Source: Symsagittifera roscoffensis
Lineage: Eukaryota; Xenacoelomorpha; Acoela; Convolutidae
Direction of reading: 5' to 3'
Length of the DNA: 64,000 nt
Assembly: GCF_963678635.1 (NCBI RefSeq)
Contig: NC_087071.1
Coordinates: 17,793,613 to 17,857,612 of the forward strand
Made by a program: the position numbers and the translations under genes. The notes below the pieces were generated by a model. It did no database searches, was not told the DNA's origin, and was given only the letters and a program-made list of their open reading frames with translations. Of the stretch, positions 31,871 through 43,135 are shown one piece after another (the stretch's first letter is position 1; each line of letters opens with the position of its first letter).

Positions 31871-33328
31871 TGGTCTGAGGGTTGAAACGTTTTAAAGACA
31901 TTTATTAATAAATATCATCATATATATCATTTTATATATCAAAACTGGCATGAGAATTTGCTGATTGGGGAGATTACAAAAAAAATTTTAAAAGACTTCT
32001 ATAGTCAGATCCTTGTGCTCTTTAACTCTAGCATGAAGATTTTATTTGCTGTCAGTTTTGAGGATGTAGATAAAATATTCATGTGTGGAAAACTTTCGTA
32101 GAAGACCCATGGCACTGTGGCTCAATTTTGTTGATTTTCTGGAGGCTTAATGACACATCGAAGACGCGCGATGAGGACATCGATCTTGAATCCGGGTAGT
32201 AAGCGCCAGTCAATCATATGGAAAATGTTTGGTTCGTTATGACTCGAGCTGAATTTTTCATAACTTCGAAATGGCTCTGTCCAGCTCAAAATGCGAAAGT
32301 CAAGAATCAAAGGAGCTTAATTAAAAATAACGGGAGAGTCTATAAAATTTAGACGAGAGTCAAATTGCAATTCGCAATTTGTCTGTAAATATCCCACCTG
32401 AGTAGAGTTGTCTTGTTCCTGACATAAAAAATCCATTTAATGCGTTCTGAATCAATTAACTTATTTTAATGGGCTACCATAAATCGATTTCTATGCATTT
32501 TTTAGGGGTGGGAGGGGCTTGTCGAAAAACTTTGAAAACGTTGCAGACCTTTGATTTTCCGATCTCTCCGAATGTACTATAAGACCCTATTTTGTCAAAA
32601 TTTTTCTGCGCCGCAGGCAAAAACAGGACAAAAAACGGCGTTTTTGGTCTTTTTTTTTGAAAGTTTTGACAAACAATTCGTTTTTGCGGCGCGCTCGCAC
32701 CCCTCAAAGTTAGTTATATTGGCTCCAAAGGCGCCTTTAGAAGAATTTTGAGGTTGTTCAGCCAAAAATGGATGTCGTAAAGTTATACCAAAGAAGGGAC
32801 CCTTTGGAAAAGTTTGGCAACCAGAACTGAGAGAGGAGTAGTGATCGCCACCTCCCCCCCCCCTCGGCACCCCTCCCCTATTACGTTAATTTTGACTGAA
32901 ATAAGGGATGGAATTAAATTCGTCAATGCGGTTGAACCAGTATGTTATTGAGTTTCGAGCAGTAAAACTTATGTTTTTCAAAACTGGCATTTTGGTCATT
33001 TTTAACTGAATGATTTTAGATTAAACGGCATATCAAACATCACTTTGTCCTTAACAGTTGTAACTCGCAATCAAAAGATTCAAAAAGTTACACTGATATG
33101 ATCCTTCCTGCTGCGGCAAAGAAATTAATTTTGACAAAACATAGGTTACTAATAAACTTGAGAATTAGTGCAAAAAAATTATCAAAATTTTTGCAATTTG
33201 AGCTAGTGTTTTAAGCGATAGATAATGAAAAATATTTATCAAAAGTAGATTTTGGATAAATGCTGATGTTTTTAATGTCAGCGCAATTATGAAACTTCAA
33301 AACTTCAAAATTTCGCGATTGCTCAATC
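31871..33328. other. Non-coding stretch with a small coding relic
   Basis: Mostly AT-rich. On the minus strand at 32,122-32,223 a short frame (MIDWRLLPGFKIDVLIARLR) resembles the ORF start at 63,858. At 32,500-32,880 a GC-richer block has gcggcgcgctcgcacccctc and a run of 9-10 C near 32,858. 32,880-33,328 is AT-rich and downstream of the 33,329 gene. No other gene is seen. Confidence 0.45.
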
Positions 33329-34240
33329 CTAGCTCAGGTCAAGCTGCTCCGGGTTAGTGTGAGTTGCAGACTCATTTGATGTTCCATCTAGCTTTCTTGT
33401 GCTTGTTGTTAATACCTTCGCATAACCCAAATAAAAAAGGGTTTGTCGAATAATTTCAAAATCACCTCTCATGTTTTCACCGTGATCGGGTTGTGATTCA
33501 AGTATGTTCATATCCCACCACTCTTGAAAGACATGAAACGCGGCCTCATTCAAGACTTCGACTCGCTCTCCCTCGTTTTTTGTTTCCTCGAGTATGGAAA
33601 TTTCTCTGCGATTGCTCCCCCTAGAGAATGCAATGTACCTCAAAACCTTGAAATGGGGGTGAGTTTCACGCGTTTCTCCTGACGGCTGGTTTGATTGACC
33701 AACTCGCCAGATGAGTTTTTTCATTTTTCTCTGTTTTCTAAGTTTCTCAAGAATTAACGACTCAAGTTCTGCATTGTACGCATTATCTGCAGAATTTTTA
33801 ACTATATCAATAAGAACGATATAATTTGGGCCAAACACCATAAAATCTGTTGACAAAACAACCGTTGACGAATCTTGGTTGGCTGAGTTCAGCAATTTTT
33901 CTGAACTATCGTTAACGGTGGTCCACATCTCGAACTGATCATTGCTTATTGTAATTCCCTGAAGAACCAAAACTGGTTCACTTTCAAGACTTGTCAAAGC
34001 GTCACAGACTGCTTCATGGCCTGGTTCTCCATAATATTTGTAGGCGTCGGAACTTATTAAGCCAACATGCGAGTTATCGTCATTTAGGTAAGTATTTAGA
34101 AAATACAGGGGGAATTTCTTGTCACCGCAATGTTTGTCGAACAAGATTTTGCCATTTTCAATTAATTCTTCTTTGATTCGGAACTTCAAATCCATCCCAT
34201 TAATTGAACCAGTCTCATTTCCACATGTTAGGGGTTCCAT
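33329..34240 (-). CDS. Single-exon ORF, 303 residues, unknown function
   Basis: The only long intact frame not tied to a transposon. The first ATG is at 34,238-34,240 (MEPLTCGNETGSING). An in-frame TAG lies six bases further upstream, and the ATG is directly preceded by ttgcag, so a 3' splice site is also possible there. The protein is acidic, with no signal peptide or membrane segment visible. The middle reads VVLSTDFMVFGPNYIVLIDIVKN, which loosely recalls the core of NERD or PD-(D/E)XK nuclease-like domains (Asp, hydrophobic strand, acidic residue near a Lys); the spacing is not exact, so this is only a hint. The C-terminus has VFQEWWDMNILESQPDH and ends in a polar tail. It could equally be a decayed gene or a domesticated transposon protein. 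Confidence 0.6.
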   Translation of the reverse strand: MEPLTCGNETGSINGMDLKFRIKEELIENGKILFDKHCGDKKFPLYFLNTYLNDDNSHVGLISSDAYKYYGEPGHEAVCDALTSLESEPVLVLQGITISNDQFEMWTTVNDSSEKLLNSANQDSSTVVLSTDFMVFGPNYIVLIDIVKNSADNAYNAELESLILEKLRKQRKMKKLIWRVGQSNQPSGETRETHPHFKVLRYIAFSRGSNRREISILEETKNEGERVEVLNEAAFHVFQEWWDMNILESQPDHGENMRGDFEIIRQTLFYLGYAKVLTTSTRKLDGTSNESATHTNPEQLDLS

Positions 34241-34246
34241 CTGCAA

Positions 34247-36829
34247 CTATGTGCTGAAGCTGGCAGTAGGTCTAGTTCAAAATTTCATCGAACAAAATGA
34301 TGTTCCTGATGATCGGATGGTCTGATGATTGGATTTTCAACAAAGAATTCAAATTTGGTCCTGAATCACTTCGAATGACATTGTTGAGACTGCAAAAATT
34401 GACTATTCTGGTAGTTTAATATTTCTGGTTTTTCTGATATCGAAACAGGGGAGGATCTAGGATCGTCGTTAGTCGTTGGGGTATTATTCACTGAAGAAAC
34501 GTGGGAAGAACTTTGGCAAATATAGTGTATGGTTTTTGCAAAATTGAATCTTAGATATGAAAATATACAATGCTAAGTCTAAAGGCTCAACCTACGTAAA
34601 AATGAAAAAAAAAAACTCAGACAAAATTAACAGCTGAATTATTCAAAACTTATAAAATAATTGCTTTTTGGTATCAACAGAATACAGAAATAACTTTACG
34701 TAATAACTTATATGTGTAGGTTCTAAGCGTTACAGCTAAGTGCGTTCGCAGATTTGAGTTTTATCAACGTTGTTTTCAAGATAGTTTTTTATCTTGATTC
34801 GCAAATTTTATGCCAGTAAGTGACATGTGGACCAAACATTCCATATCAAGTCCCACGCCCGCTAAAACATGGCCGTTTGGTCGCTGTGTATTGTTAAATC
34901 AAATCAATTGAAATTAACTAACAAGCCCGGCTCCATCAATCAATCGGCTCGCAAAAGTTAGTTGTTGCGATCAATCTATTCAATCTATGAAACTTTAATT
35001 AGTCCCAAGTGAATCCATCTGAATCGGCTTGGAAAACAGTTAATCCACATGAATCGGTTTCCAAATTTGGTTTGCGAATCGGTTTCTGAGCAGGCCAATC
35101 ATGCCATGAACTCTTTAAACATTTTTAATTGTTTCATACTGGATCGATTTGCTGTTTTTCTCAGAAAGCAAAGATGCTTAGAACTTTTTCGAGTTTATTC
35201 TACATCAGGAATCATTCGGCAAAAGGTGAAATTTTCCTGAGCAAGCCATTCAAGCGGTGCATTTTTGAAGTTAAAACGTAGCGTGAATCGAATCGCACAA
35301 AATTTTTTAAGCTAGCTATTCGATCGACAAAGTTTCGAAATGTTGTAAATTTTTTTGAACAAATTGGTCTAAGCAAACTATTAAAGCGATGAAGCTTCAA
35401 AATGTTTCAAATTTTTCATAGAGAGAATCAGTTGGTTAAAAATTAAAACTTTTATAAGCAAGCTCAACCGACCATTTTCGAAAAAAGTCAGCTATTTTAT
35501 AGAGCGAATCGGCTCGCGAAAAAAAGAAGTTTTTTTAATAGGCAAGCTTTTGAAGCAATAAAATTTTTATATACTTCGAAGTTGTTATCATAGCTTGGAT
35601 TGCTTTGCAAAGAGATTGAGTTATTCAAAAAAGATCATCTAAATAAGGAAATTTTTTCTAAGCAAGTTATCCAAGCGAAGAAGCTGCAAAAATTTCAAGC
35701 TTTTTATTGGGAGAATCGGAACGCAGAAGCAAGAAATTAGAGCGATGAAATATAGAAAAGAGAGTTACTTCATAGCGTGATTCGGCTCGTTTTTCTAAGC
35801 ATGCTATTAAAACAATATTTTTTTGATATATTTCAAAATTGTTTTCATATTTGGATAGCTCAGAAATTCTTCAAGCAAGCTATTCAAAAGATGAGGTCTA
35901 AATATGTTCAAAGTTCTTTTCTTAGCTTCGATTGATTCGCAAAAAAAAAATTAAAAGTACCCAAGCAACCAATTGGCTCTATAAAACTTGGAAATACTCC
36001 AATATTTTTTTTCAAAGGCTGCATTGCTCACATAAACGCATGCTATTGAAGCAATCAAATTTCAAAGCGTAGAACAATCTTGAAGTTTTTTAATCGCTGT
36101 GCCCAGAGAAAATTCTTAAGCATTGCTCTCGACAAAACTAAAAAGTTGTTTTCAGCTAAGCATTGCGTCCATTGCACATTCCGATTTTTTTTTAAATTAC
36201 AAGATTTTTAGCTTTTTATCCTTAATTGCTCTGCTACGAACTGTCGCTTTTTGAAATGCTACCGATTGTTGCCAATCACAGTCATGATACTTAAAATCAA
36301 AGCAATTGATATGATCTTCAGCTTAACCGTTCTTACTTTCAAAAAAGTTGATGGAATATTTTAGGTGGTTTTTTTTTTCAAACAAAACTCATTATTTTGA
36401 CAAATTTTTCTATCGACGGCCAAAGCTCAAAACCAAAAAGATTTTTTTTAAGTGGTCATCATTTGTTTTATTTCAGTCAAATTATTGACATGGGAATAGT
36501 CACCACGCGATGTGCTTTGTGCTTCCATCGAGTAACCGTCAAACCGAGTCCTTTCAATGTGAGGCAAACAATTTCTCTTAATGAAGCGTTACCAAACTTT
36601 TTTCAGAATTTTTTTCAAAGAATTTTTGTCGACGTTAAATAGCTTCTGGACAGAATTGTGCCCTAAGACGAGCAATTTTTTTGTAAATTGTTATGGTGTG
36701 ACTTAGTACACGTGAAAGAATCGAAGATATACTGTTGTTAATTAAGTTTCCTATCCACCGCAATTATGTCACTGGTTAAAGTGAGAGTTAACTCTATCTA
36801 GAATTTCCGTGGCCGAATAACGATTTAAG
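34247..36829. other. AT-rich non-coding stretch
   Basis: No supportable gene. The degenerate tandem repeats at 35,030-36,080 are listed separately. 34,330-35,000 and 36,100-36,829 show only AT-rich sequence with homopolymer T runs. 34,241-34,330 is directly upstream of the 33,329 ORF and would hold its promoter or an intron end. Confidence 0.5.
35030..36080. repeat. Degenerate tandem repeats, ~90-110 bp
   Basis: About ten diverged units share a pattern: (t)aagcaagctattcaagcgatgaa, then gcttcaaaatgtttcaaa, a T run, catagcgtgaatcg and gctcgcaaaa. Clear units begin near 35,240, 35,310, 35,370, 35,455, 35,540, 35,660, 35,795, 35,870 and 36,030. The units are too diverged for fresh amplification. 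No coding potential. Confidence 0.55.
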
Positions 36830-38440
36830 GATCATAGTACAACTCGTGTGGTGATGGTCAAAGTCCTGGGGTTGGAACTGTCCAACTTCGCCAGGTTGTT
36901 AAAACTGAGACCAGGAGTAGATGACAATCACGTGTTGGTGCGACAGGTGGCGAATGAATTCTGGTTCAGGCAGATGGATTGTTTAAGAGAAGCACAACAA
37001 AGGATGGTCAGAAGGAATCTGACATCATCAGACGAAAAGCAAATCTTTCACTGGCCCTCAGGACAAAGCCGCACACTAACTCGTGGCTGTATTTATCACC
37101 AAGAGTAGGCACATTGGGGGAAGACGCTTTCGAACATACTCCGGCGTTGATTAAAGAAATACACGAGTATCTGAAGTAATTGTCAAATGAACCAGAGCTA
37201 GTCAGAGGGAAGATGTTCCAATTAATGCAAGACGTGAACACGATGTCATTGGTCAAGTTCCAAGCGGAAGTTTTGGCCACAAAGGCACAATACGAAAGAT
37301 CTGACGCAATCCTGGGAGGAATAGCAGTGGGATGGACACCATCCTTCTTATCCACGTGCTACCCGAAGGCCTCAAAGAACCTGATCGCAATCTTCGTCAA
37401 AGACACCAGAAAATTGTCAATTGGCTTAGTGTTGGCACTATACGTGACGTATGGCCATGAAAACTTTGTGAAGGGACCCGCGAATCTCTTCACTCAAGTG
37501 TTAGCGGACCTGAGGCTGAATGGACTCCTCGCCCTAATCACGATGAGTTTTGGTTGACTGGGTGACTTATTCGTGCTCCTGTATTACCCTGAACAAATAC
37601 AGGGGATGGCCCGAGAGTTCAATGCGTAGTTGGAAATCGCCTCCTATCAGAAGATGAAAGATTGGAGAATGCTCTTGATCCAGTATCTCCTGTAACAGAA
37701 CAGGAGCGTCACGGGAGAAATAAGGATCACAACCGGAATTAGTGAGTTTAAACAGCATTCTGACATGCCCCTGCGGACTGACCTGGCCGTGATGATGCGA
37801 ATCGATTCGCTGGCTCTAGTCTTTGGTCTGAGGGAGTTCGTCATGGTAGTGTATGGACCTCTGATGTCACACGCGTTTTTTGACGTGCAGATGGAAGCGT
37901 ACAGGAACCAGTACTGTACGTCAACTTGGTCTCAGTAGTGGATTGTTCCGTGCTGAATTGGGTGGAACAGAAAGAGCTGAGAGGGTTGTCCAGTGACGAC
38001 AGGTTGTTCGGAAGAATAGCGGAGCCGGGAAGGATGTCGATGGATTTCAACAACAACTTCAAATGTAGAATGGGCGGTGAGGACCTTTCCCTGGTCCAGT
38101 TTAACCCTGAGCTTTGGAATCTGCGACCCTTGAGGAATGCTTCAGGAGAAGCGATGCGGGTCCCGGCTTGGCAGGAAGCATAAGCACACGTCAGGGAGAA
38201 TCAGCAGGTGTGGCTTTCAGGGTCTAGACCACTGCCGGATCAATGTCCCCGATACCCGCCGTTAAGGAGGATGCTGCTGGGAGTCACGTCTCCCGCAATT
38301 GCCCCTCGCATCGGAGCGGCTCGTGACGCGGAAGAAAAAATTGAGAAATGGAGTGAAGGGATGGAGCCGCGCTTCATCAGCTGGAACGTTGCGAACATTC
38401 ACACGTCTGATTTTACTTTTCCTGATGCATGGAGCCAGTG
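36830..38440 (+). mobile_element. F: fragment of gypsy-like downstream region
   Basis: Plus-strand frames align with C 53,210-54,790. VLGLELSNFARLLKLRPG then VDDNHVLVRQVANEFWF holds the DDxH block. Frame 37,180-37,557 carries GGIAVGWTPSFLSTCYPKAS (C: GLGVGYTASFLAKVYPSLS). MPLRTDLAVMMRIDSLAL and VEQKELRGLSSDDRLFGRIA (37,926-38,183) match further C blocks. It is clearly more diverged from C than B is. It stops at about 38,440, where the end of B begins in the opposite orientation. Confidence 0.7.
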
Positions 38441-38451
38441 AGCATGATCAG

Positions 38452-40618
38452 ACGTTATCCTTATGGCCTCTGCTGCAAACCTTACCGTCTGAAGGTTCAC
38501 TTTCATCAGGTCCTGTTTTTAGATATGCCAGGGAGAAGGTATGCGCCTCGACCACATCAAAAAGCTCCTGTCTGGTCGTCGCTCCTCTCGCCTGGTACTC
38601 GTTGTCTCTGATCTAGTCTCTGATCTCGAAGTGCTTGTCGTCTCCGCGGTCGGATTGACAGGTCCTAATCTTCGCCTTGGATGAATGGTTTTTCTTAATG
38701 GCGCTTCTCCCAATTGGTCCTGTACATCCGTCCTTTGCCCTGGATCGCTAGAGCTTTGCGTCCTGTAGGTCACGGCTGGGACCGTTCCCAGACGTGTTTC
38801 TAGGTTAGGGGGCACGAAGGTTGAAATTGCCGGCTCGTTCGTTATTTCTTATTTCATTAGCACTCCCGTGTCAAAGAGCTCGACTTCCATTTCATCCAGT
38901 TGCTCCTGAAAGACTCGGTTCATCCAGGCTTGTCCTTCGATACTATCAAAGTGAATCCTATCGGTGGTTGGTCTGGCCTGATGCATAGCTCTCAGCTTGT
39001 GTTCAAGGTCCATAAGGATCATCCGTCTAGCATTACGACTCGCCAGATTTCTCAGTATGTTGTTCCACCTGATGAATCCTTCATTATACCTCCTTCCGGT
39101 CGATGTCAACGTTTTCGTGCTCATTGGTACGGTGCAGACGATCAGTACCGCGCACTTGAATTTCTGCCAGAGAGTAGTGAATAGGCAAACCATCGTCTAC
39201 TCCTAATGTGCCTCTTCCTCATCTGAACCTCTAGATACATTGTTCGTCCCTATTAGGATCATTATGTTAGGGATCCTCCATGGTTTCATCAGCTCCACCA
39301 TTCGAAAAAGCTGGGATGTCGTTGCACCTCCAAAGGCCATCAACTTGGTGATCCTAGATGTCCTCATAATTTTGAGAACTCTCACCAAACTGTCACCCAG
39401 TATCAAATGAGATGTCCCAAGCGGCGGTTGTTGCATGTTAACCGCCGGAATCCATGTCGATTGATTAAAGCAGGCTCGCGGACCAACATCCGGAAATCCT
39501 GTGAAGTTATTCTTCACCAGATTGTTCTTCTGCACGTCAAACACTCGGGACACTTTTTTCATTGGTATCTCCCTTAATTTCCTCTCAGGGGCTCTAGATG
39601 TCTTCACTGGTAATGTGACACTCTCAGTTTGCGTTTTCTTTGTCATTTCTCGGGAGATTTCCACTCTGCCCTTGTCGTCTATTCTTCCATAGGGTGCAGT
39701 CACCCCGGGTGCATTCCTATAAGCGACCAATCGTCCAGCTGTTTCTATCAATTTCCGCACTGCCTGCTTCACGACTGGGTCACCTAGGGAATCACTTTGG
39801 TCCGGGATCGTTACTCTCCATGACGTAGTTGGGGGTCGCAACTCCGTTTTCTGATTTAGTTCGCGAGGCGTCAAGAGCTCCATCGGGGACTGCCCACGAA
39901 GAACATTCTTTTCAGGTATCACTTTTTCCACTGCCGTCGTCAACGCCAGCCGTTCCTTTCGCTCTTTATATTCCTGCCTCAAGCGTTCTATTTCTTGACT
40001 CTGTTTCTTGGTACAATCTTCAAATAGTTTCTTGCACATATCCCTGTCTTCTTCTACAGTGAGCATAGTCTTCGACACTTGATCTAGCTCCTTTCTGGTC
40101 TTCTCCAGTTCTTCTATCGTTCCATTGAAATCTTGCAAGATTTCGTTCACCTCAACTTGTTCTTCTACTCTCGCCCTCTTTGGTGGCACAGCTGCTCTCA
40201 GTTAAAAACTAGACGAGGCAGCCTCGCTGTTCATCTCCTGATGCATTCGTCTCCGACTAGGCCTAGGCTTGGTTGGCAGAGGCATCTCACCTGGTTGTTA
40301 GGTCCTGGAACTTACCAATCCAGGCTCGTTCGCCAAGTCACTTCCTGGGAGAGCCCCGTTTCTCCACCTCATTACCCTCATGTTTGGGCGGTCTAGTACT
40401 CCTCTTTCTCCATATGCGGCCATCAATAAGACTTCCGTGGGGCGTTCCCAACGGTTATCATGCCCTAAGATGTTTATTAAGGCGACCAGCAACATGCCTA
40501 CCTCTGGGTCCTCCAGAGCAAAGTCTCGATTCATCAGCCGACGGTAGATCGCATCTATCATCGGTCCTACGTATGCCTCCGCTATGCCCAATAGTTCGTT
40601 CAAATTCAAGTTTTCCAT
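38452..40618 (-). pseudogene. Coiled-coil plus SGNH hydrolase ORF of B
   Basis: Frames 40,298-40,618, 39,203-40,189, 38,849-39,193 and 38,519-38,815 in order. The N-terminal helical domain (DFALEDPEVGMLLVALINIL, SDLANEPGLV) is followed by a coiled coil (IEELEKTRKELDQVSKTML). Then the SGNH domain: block I HLILGDSLVRVL with GDS codons at 39,389-39,397, block II LMAFGGATTSQL, block III ILIGTNNVSRG, and block V DRIHFDSIEGQAWM with Asp-x-x-His. Ser, Gly, Asn, Asp and His are all present, so the domain was probably once catalytic. Two in-frame TAG codons (39,198-39,200 and 39,204-39,206) split the domain after block III; the first is shared with C. The likely activity is an esterase-like hydrolysis; substrate unknown. 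Confidence 0.75.
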
Positions 40619-40890
40619 CTACTTGAATTCGGTTTGAGTATCAGTTTGTGTCAATTGAAATCTGGATCTATTCTTTGGATCTATTCACTTAGATCGTCAT
40701 TCGGTTATTCATGGTTACTAATCCCTTCGTAACCAAGGTCTTAATAATATAACACATTACACACAACATATCACACACAACACATACAACACACTTAGTA
40801 TGACACCATCCTGCATGCAACCTGAACTCAGCATATACTCAAATATTATTTCTTATGTATGTATACTTGTATGTTAGTATCAGAAAAGAT
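40619..40890. other. Spacer in B
   Basis: AT/AC-rich (acacaacatatcacacacaacacatac) between the macro domain and the coiled-coil ORF. The mirror sequence is in C at 49,870-50,058. No gene. Confidence 0.5.
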
Positions 40891-40898
40891 TACGTGTA

Positions 40899-41291
40899 TC
40901 AAAGCTCGCGTTGATGCAGTCGCCCTCGGTTCGGGTCGTACAATGCAAGCGAGAGTTCATTTACCTCCCTCTCCGCAAGGAAGTCTCTCAGTCTCGTCCA
41001 GGACAAAACTAGGTTTTCCGTGTCCACGTGCCGCTTCTCCGTCGCCCTCGTCACCAAGAAGCATAGATACTTTCCCGGTATCTGCGACGCCGCCGGAGGC
41101 AAGGCTGCTATGCCTCCTATTCCAGGTCTTTGCTTCCAAAGAAACTCTATGTTTTTATACTCCTTCTTGAAATCCGCTGTTAACGCTGTTTGAAAACTCA
41201 TTTCCGCTGTGATCGCTATCGCACATAATCTATATGTAATTATAAAATCGCTTTCTGTCAATATTATGCTACTTGAGTACTCGTTCAGCAA
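40899..41291 (-). pseudogene. Macro domain of B
   Basis: A 130-codon frame covering most of a macro domain (ADP-ribose-binding fold): LTESDFIITYRLCAIAIT, MSFQTALTADFKKEYKNIEF, GIGGIAALPPAASQIPGKYL then CFLVTRA, LRDFLAEREVNELSLALYDP and NRGRLH. It aligns closely with C 49,430-49,864, where the comparison with OARD1/TARG1 is given. The frame has no stop across this stretch but ends just after DPNRGRLHQREL, before the last strand. Confidence 0.7.
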
Positions 41292-41407
41292 GTTAGACTA
41301 TGACTCAACTACTCTCCCTTTGTCCGGTTTGTTATAATACTCGCCTGCTTCTGCTTCTAGATCATCTGTCTCTCTTGCTATTCTTAATTTTTTTTATTAA
41401 TAATTTT

Positions 41408-42035
41408 TCATCGTTTAAAGCAGGATATTAAATCGAGGTTGAATGCAGCAATGAGTAATTGCTCTTCCTGGGCAGCCCAGGAAGGATAATCTTTTTCGGT
41501 TTTTATGTAATTCGCGCTCTCACGGTCTACGTCTTGAATCGTGACACTGGTCTCCTTTGGGTCCGACGTCATTTCGTTCAGCCAATCCAAGAAACGCAGA
41601 TTCTTCAAGTCTTGTTCGTAGGATTGCTGTTGCTCGTCGTCGAATTCTACCTCGGGCTTAGACCGGTGATCGATCCACTCCTTGTTGCGGTCTTTGACTA
41701 TGTCGATGTCTTGCGACACGGTTGTTTCTTCTAGACCCACCATTTCTTCAACTATCTTCTTCAGATCTATTCTGTCCACTACGATGTCGTCTCCGTAGGG
41801 ATTTTATTTCTTCGTGAGTCTTGTCCTGTCTTTTGTCGAGTCTGTATCGTAACGGAAGATCTTGTTCCAAATTCTCGAAGACCTCCATCTGTTCGGGGTC
41901 TTGCCAGTTCTCTTCTGTGTAGGGTAAGGTTTCTTCATCTGCTCCAATCACCTCGTTGGGATCCAGGTCCAGTGGTGGACTTGACCCTCTCTCTATGACA
42001 TCATTGGCAGACATGCTGTTACCCACTTCTTCCAT
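41408..42035 (-). pseudogene. Pol C-terminal extension of B
   Basis: Frames 41,748-42,035 and 41,408-41,779: ADEETLPYTEENWQDPEQME, then RIDLKKIVEEMVGLEETTVS and FLDWLNEMTSDPKE, ending PSWAAQEEQLLIAAFNLDL. Acidic, with no enzyme fold. Same position and motifs as in E1 and C. Confidence 0.6.
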
Positions 42036-42119
42036 GTCTGCAGGTAAACGCCAGTCTCCTATCGATGGGTTGTGTGGCTTAATGTTTGCGTAGTGAGCGG
42101 CTCGGCCGGTACTCAGTCT

Positions 42120-43135
42120 ATAAAAACGTCCCTATTGGTGCACTTCTGTAATCATGAAGGGTCCCCTCCACTTCTTTAGGAGCTTTTTCGTTCCTTTCGG
42201 TGGTATAGCATTTTGAAATACACATACGTAGTCTCCTACCGAGTAAGTTTTTGCACCAGCTGCTTTTTTGTCGAAACTTTTCCTCTGCCTTGCCTGTGCC
42301 TGCTGAGTGTTCCGTCTATACAAGTCATTTAGCTCTTGTTGACGTCTAATCACATCCCTTATACAGACTTGTGGTGATGTTTTCTTCCCTTCATACTCTG
42401 GATAAAAGAAAGTCAAGGCAAAGACTTCTCGTGTCCGGTTAACATCATATGTGGACTAACTCCGATGGTGCAGTATTGCGTGCTGTTGTAAGCTCCCATC
42501 AGCTGTGGAAGGTATCTGTCCCAATCGTTCATGTACCTGGAACAATATACCCTCAGCATCGACACGAACGTCCGATTTTGCCTTTCCACTAAGCCATTCG
42601 TCTGGGGATGGTATGTCGTGGAGTGAGCTTGAGCCACCTATGAGCGTCTCATGAGCTCTTTCGTCAGTTCTCCCACGAAAGCTGTTCTGTTATGCGATTG
42701 AATTGTCATCGGACAACCATGTCTCGCTATTCACGTATTGATTAGACAATCGCACGTCTCGTCTGCTGAGGCAGTTATGCAGGGCACTGCCTCTGCATAC
42801 AGCATGAAGTGGTCTATCATGACCAAGACCTGATTATACCCACTGTCTGTCATACATATTTTTTGGTGGTCAATCTGCACCACCTCATTGAATTCAGATG
42901 ACTCGATCGACTGCAAGGGATATCGCGATTTCCTTGGATCCTTCGCCTGTTGGCTTGGCAGACATGCTGTTACCCACTTCTCGCATGCCTTCGTTTTTCC
43001 AGGCAACTCAAAGCGCTTCAGGATCCTCTGGTATAGTTTGTCGATTCCCTGATGGCCCATCTGATCATGCGACCTGAATAAAAGTTCTGTCTGATAGAGT
43101 TGCGGCAACACTATCGCATTATATTTTTAGTGGAC
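42120..43135 (-). pseudogene. Integrase of B
   Basis: Frames 42,731-43,111, 42,413-42,637 and 42,132-42,416. A probable zinc-finger His pair lies in ELLFRSHDQMGHQGIDKLYQ. The core has VQIDHQKICMTDSGYNQVLV and VMIDHF; the usual second-Asp motif SDNG reads SHNR (His codon at 42,692-42,694); HPQTNGLVERQN follows, with the Glu. The C-terminal part has KGTKKLLKKWRGPFMITEVH. A TAG (42,638-42,640) interrupts just before VAQAHSTTYH; E1 has Gln there. Both the His and the TAG also occur in C. Dead integrase. Confidence 0.85.

Noticed and set aside
35030-36080. CRISPR-like array
   Set aside because: Units are diverged, AT-rich and of irregular length, without conserved short repeats and unique spacers; the DNA is eukaryotic.
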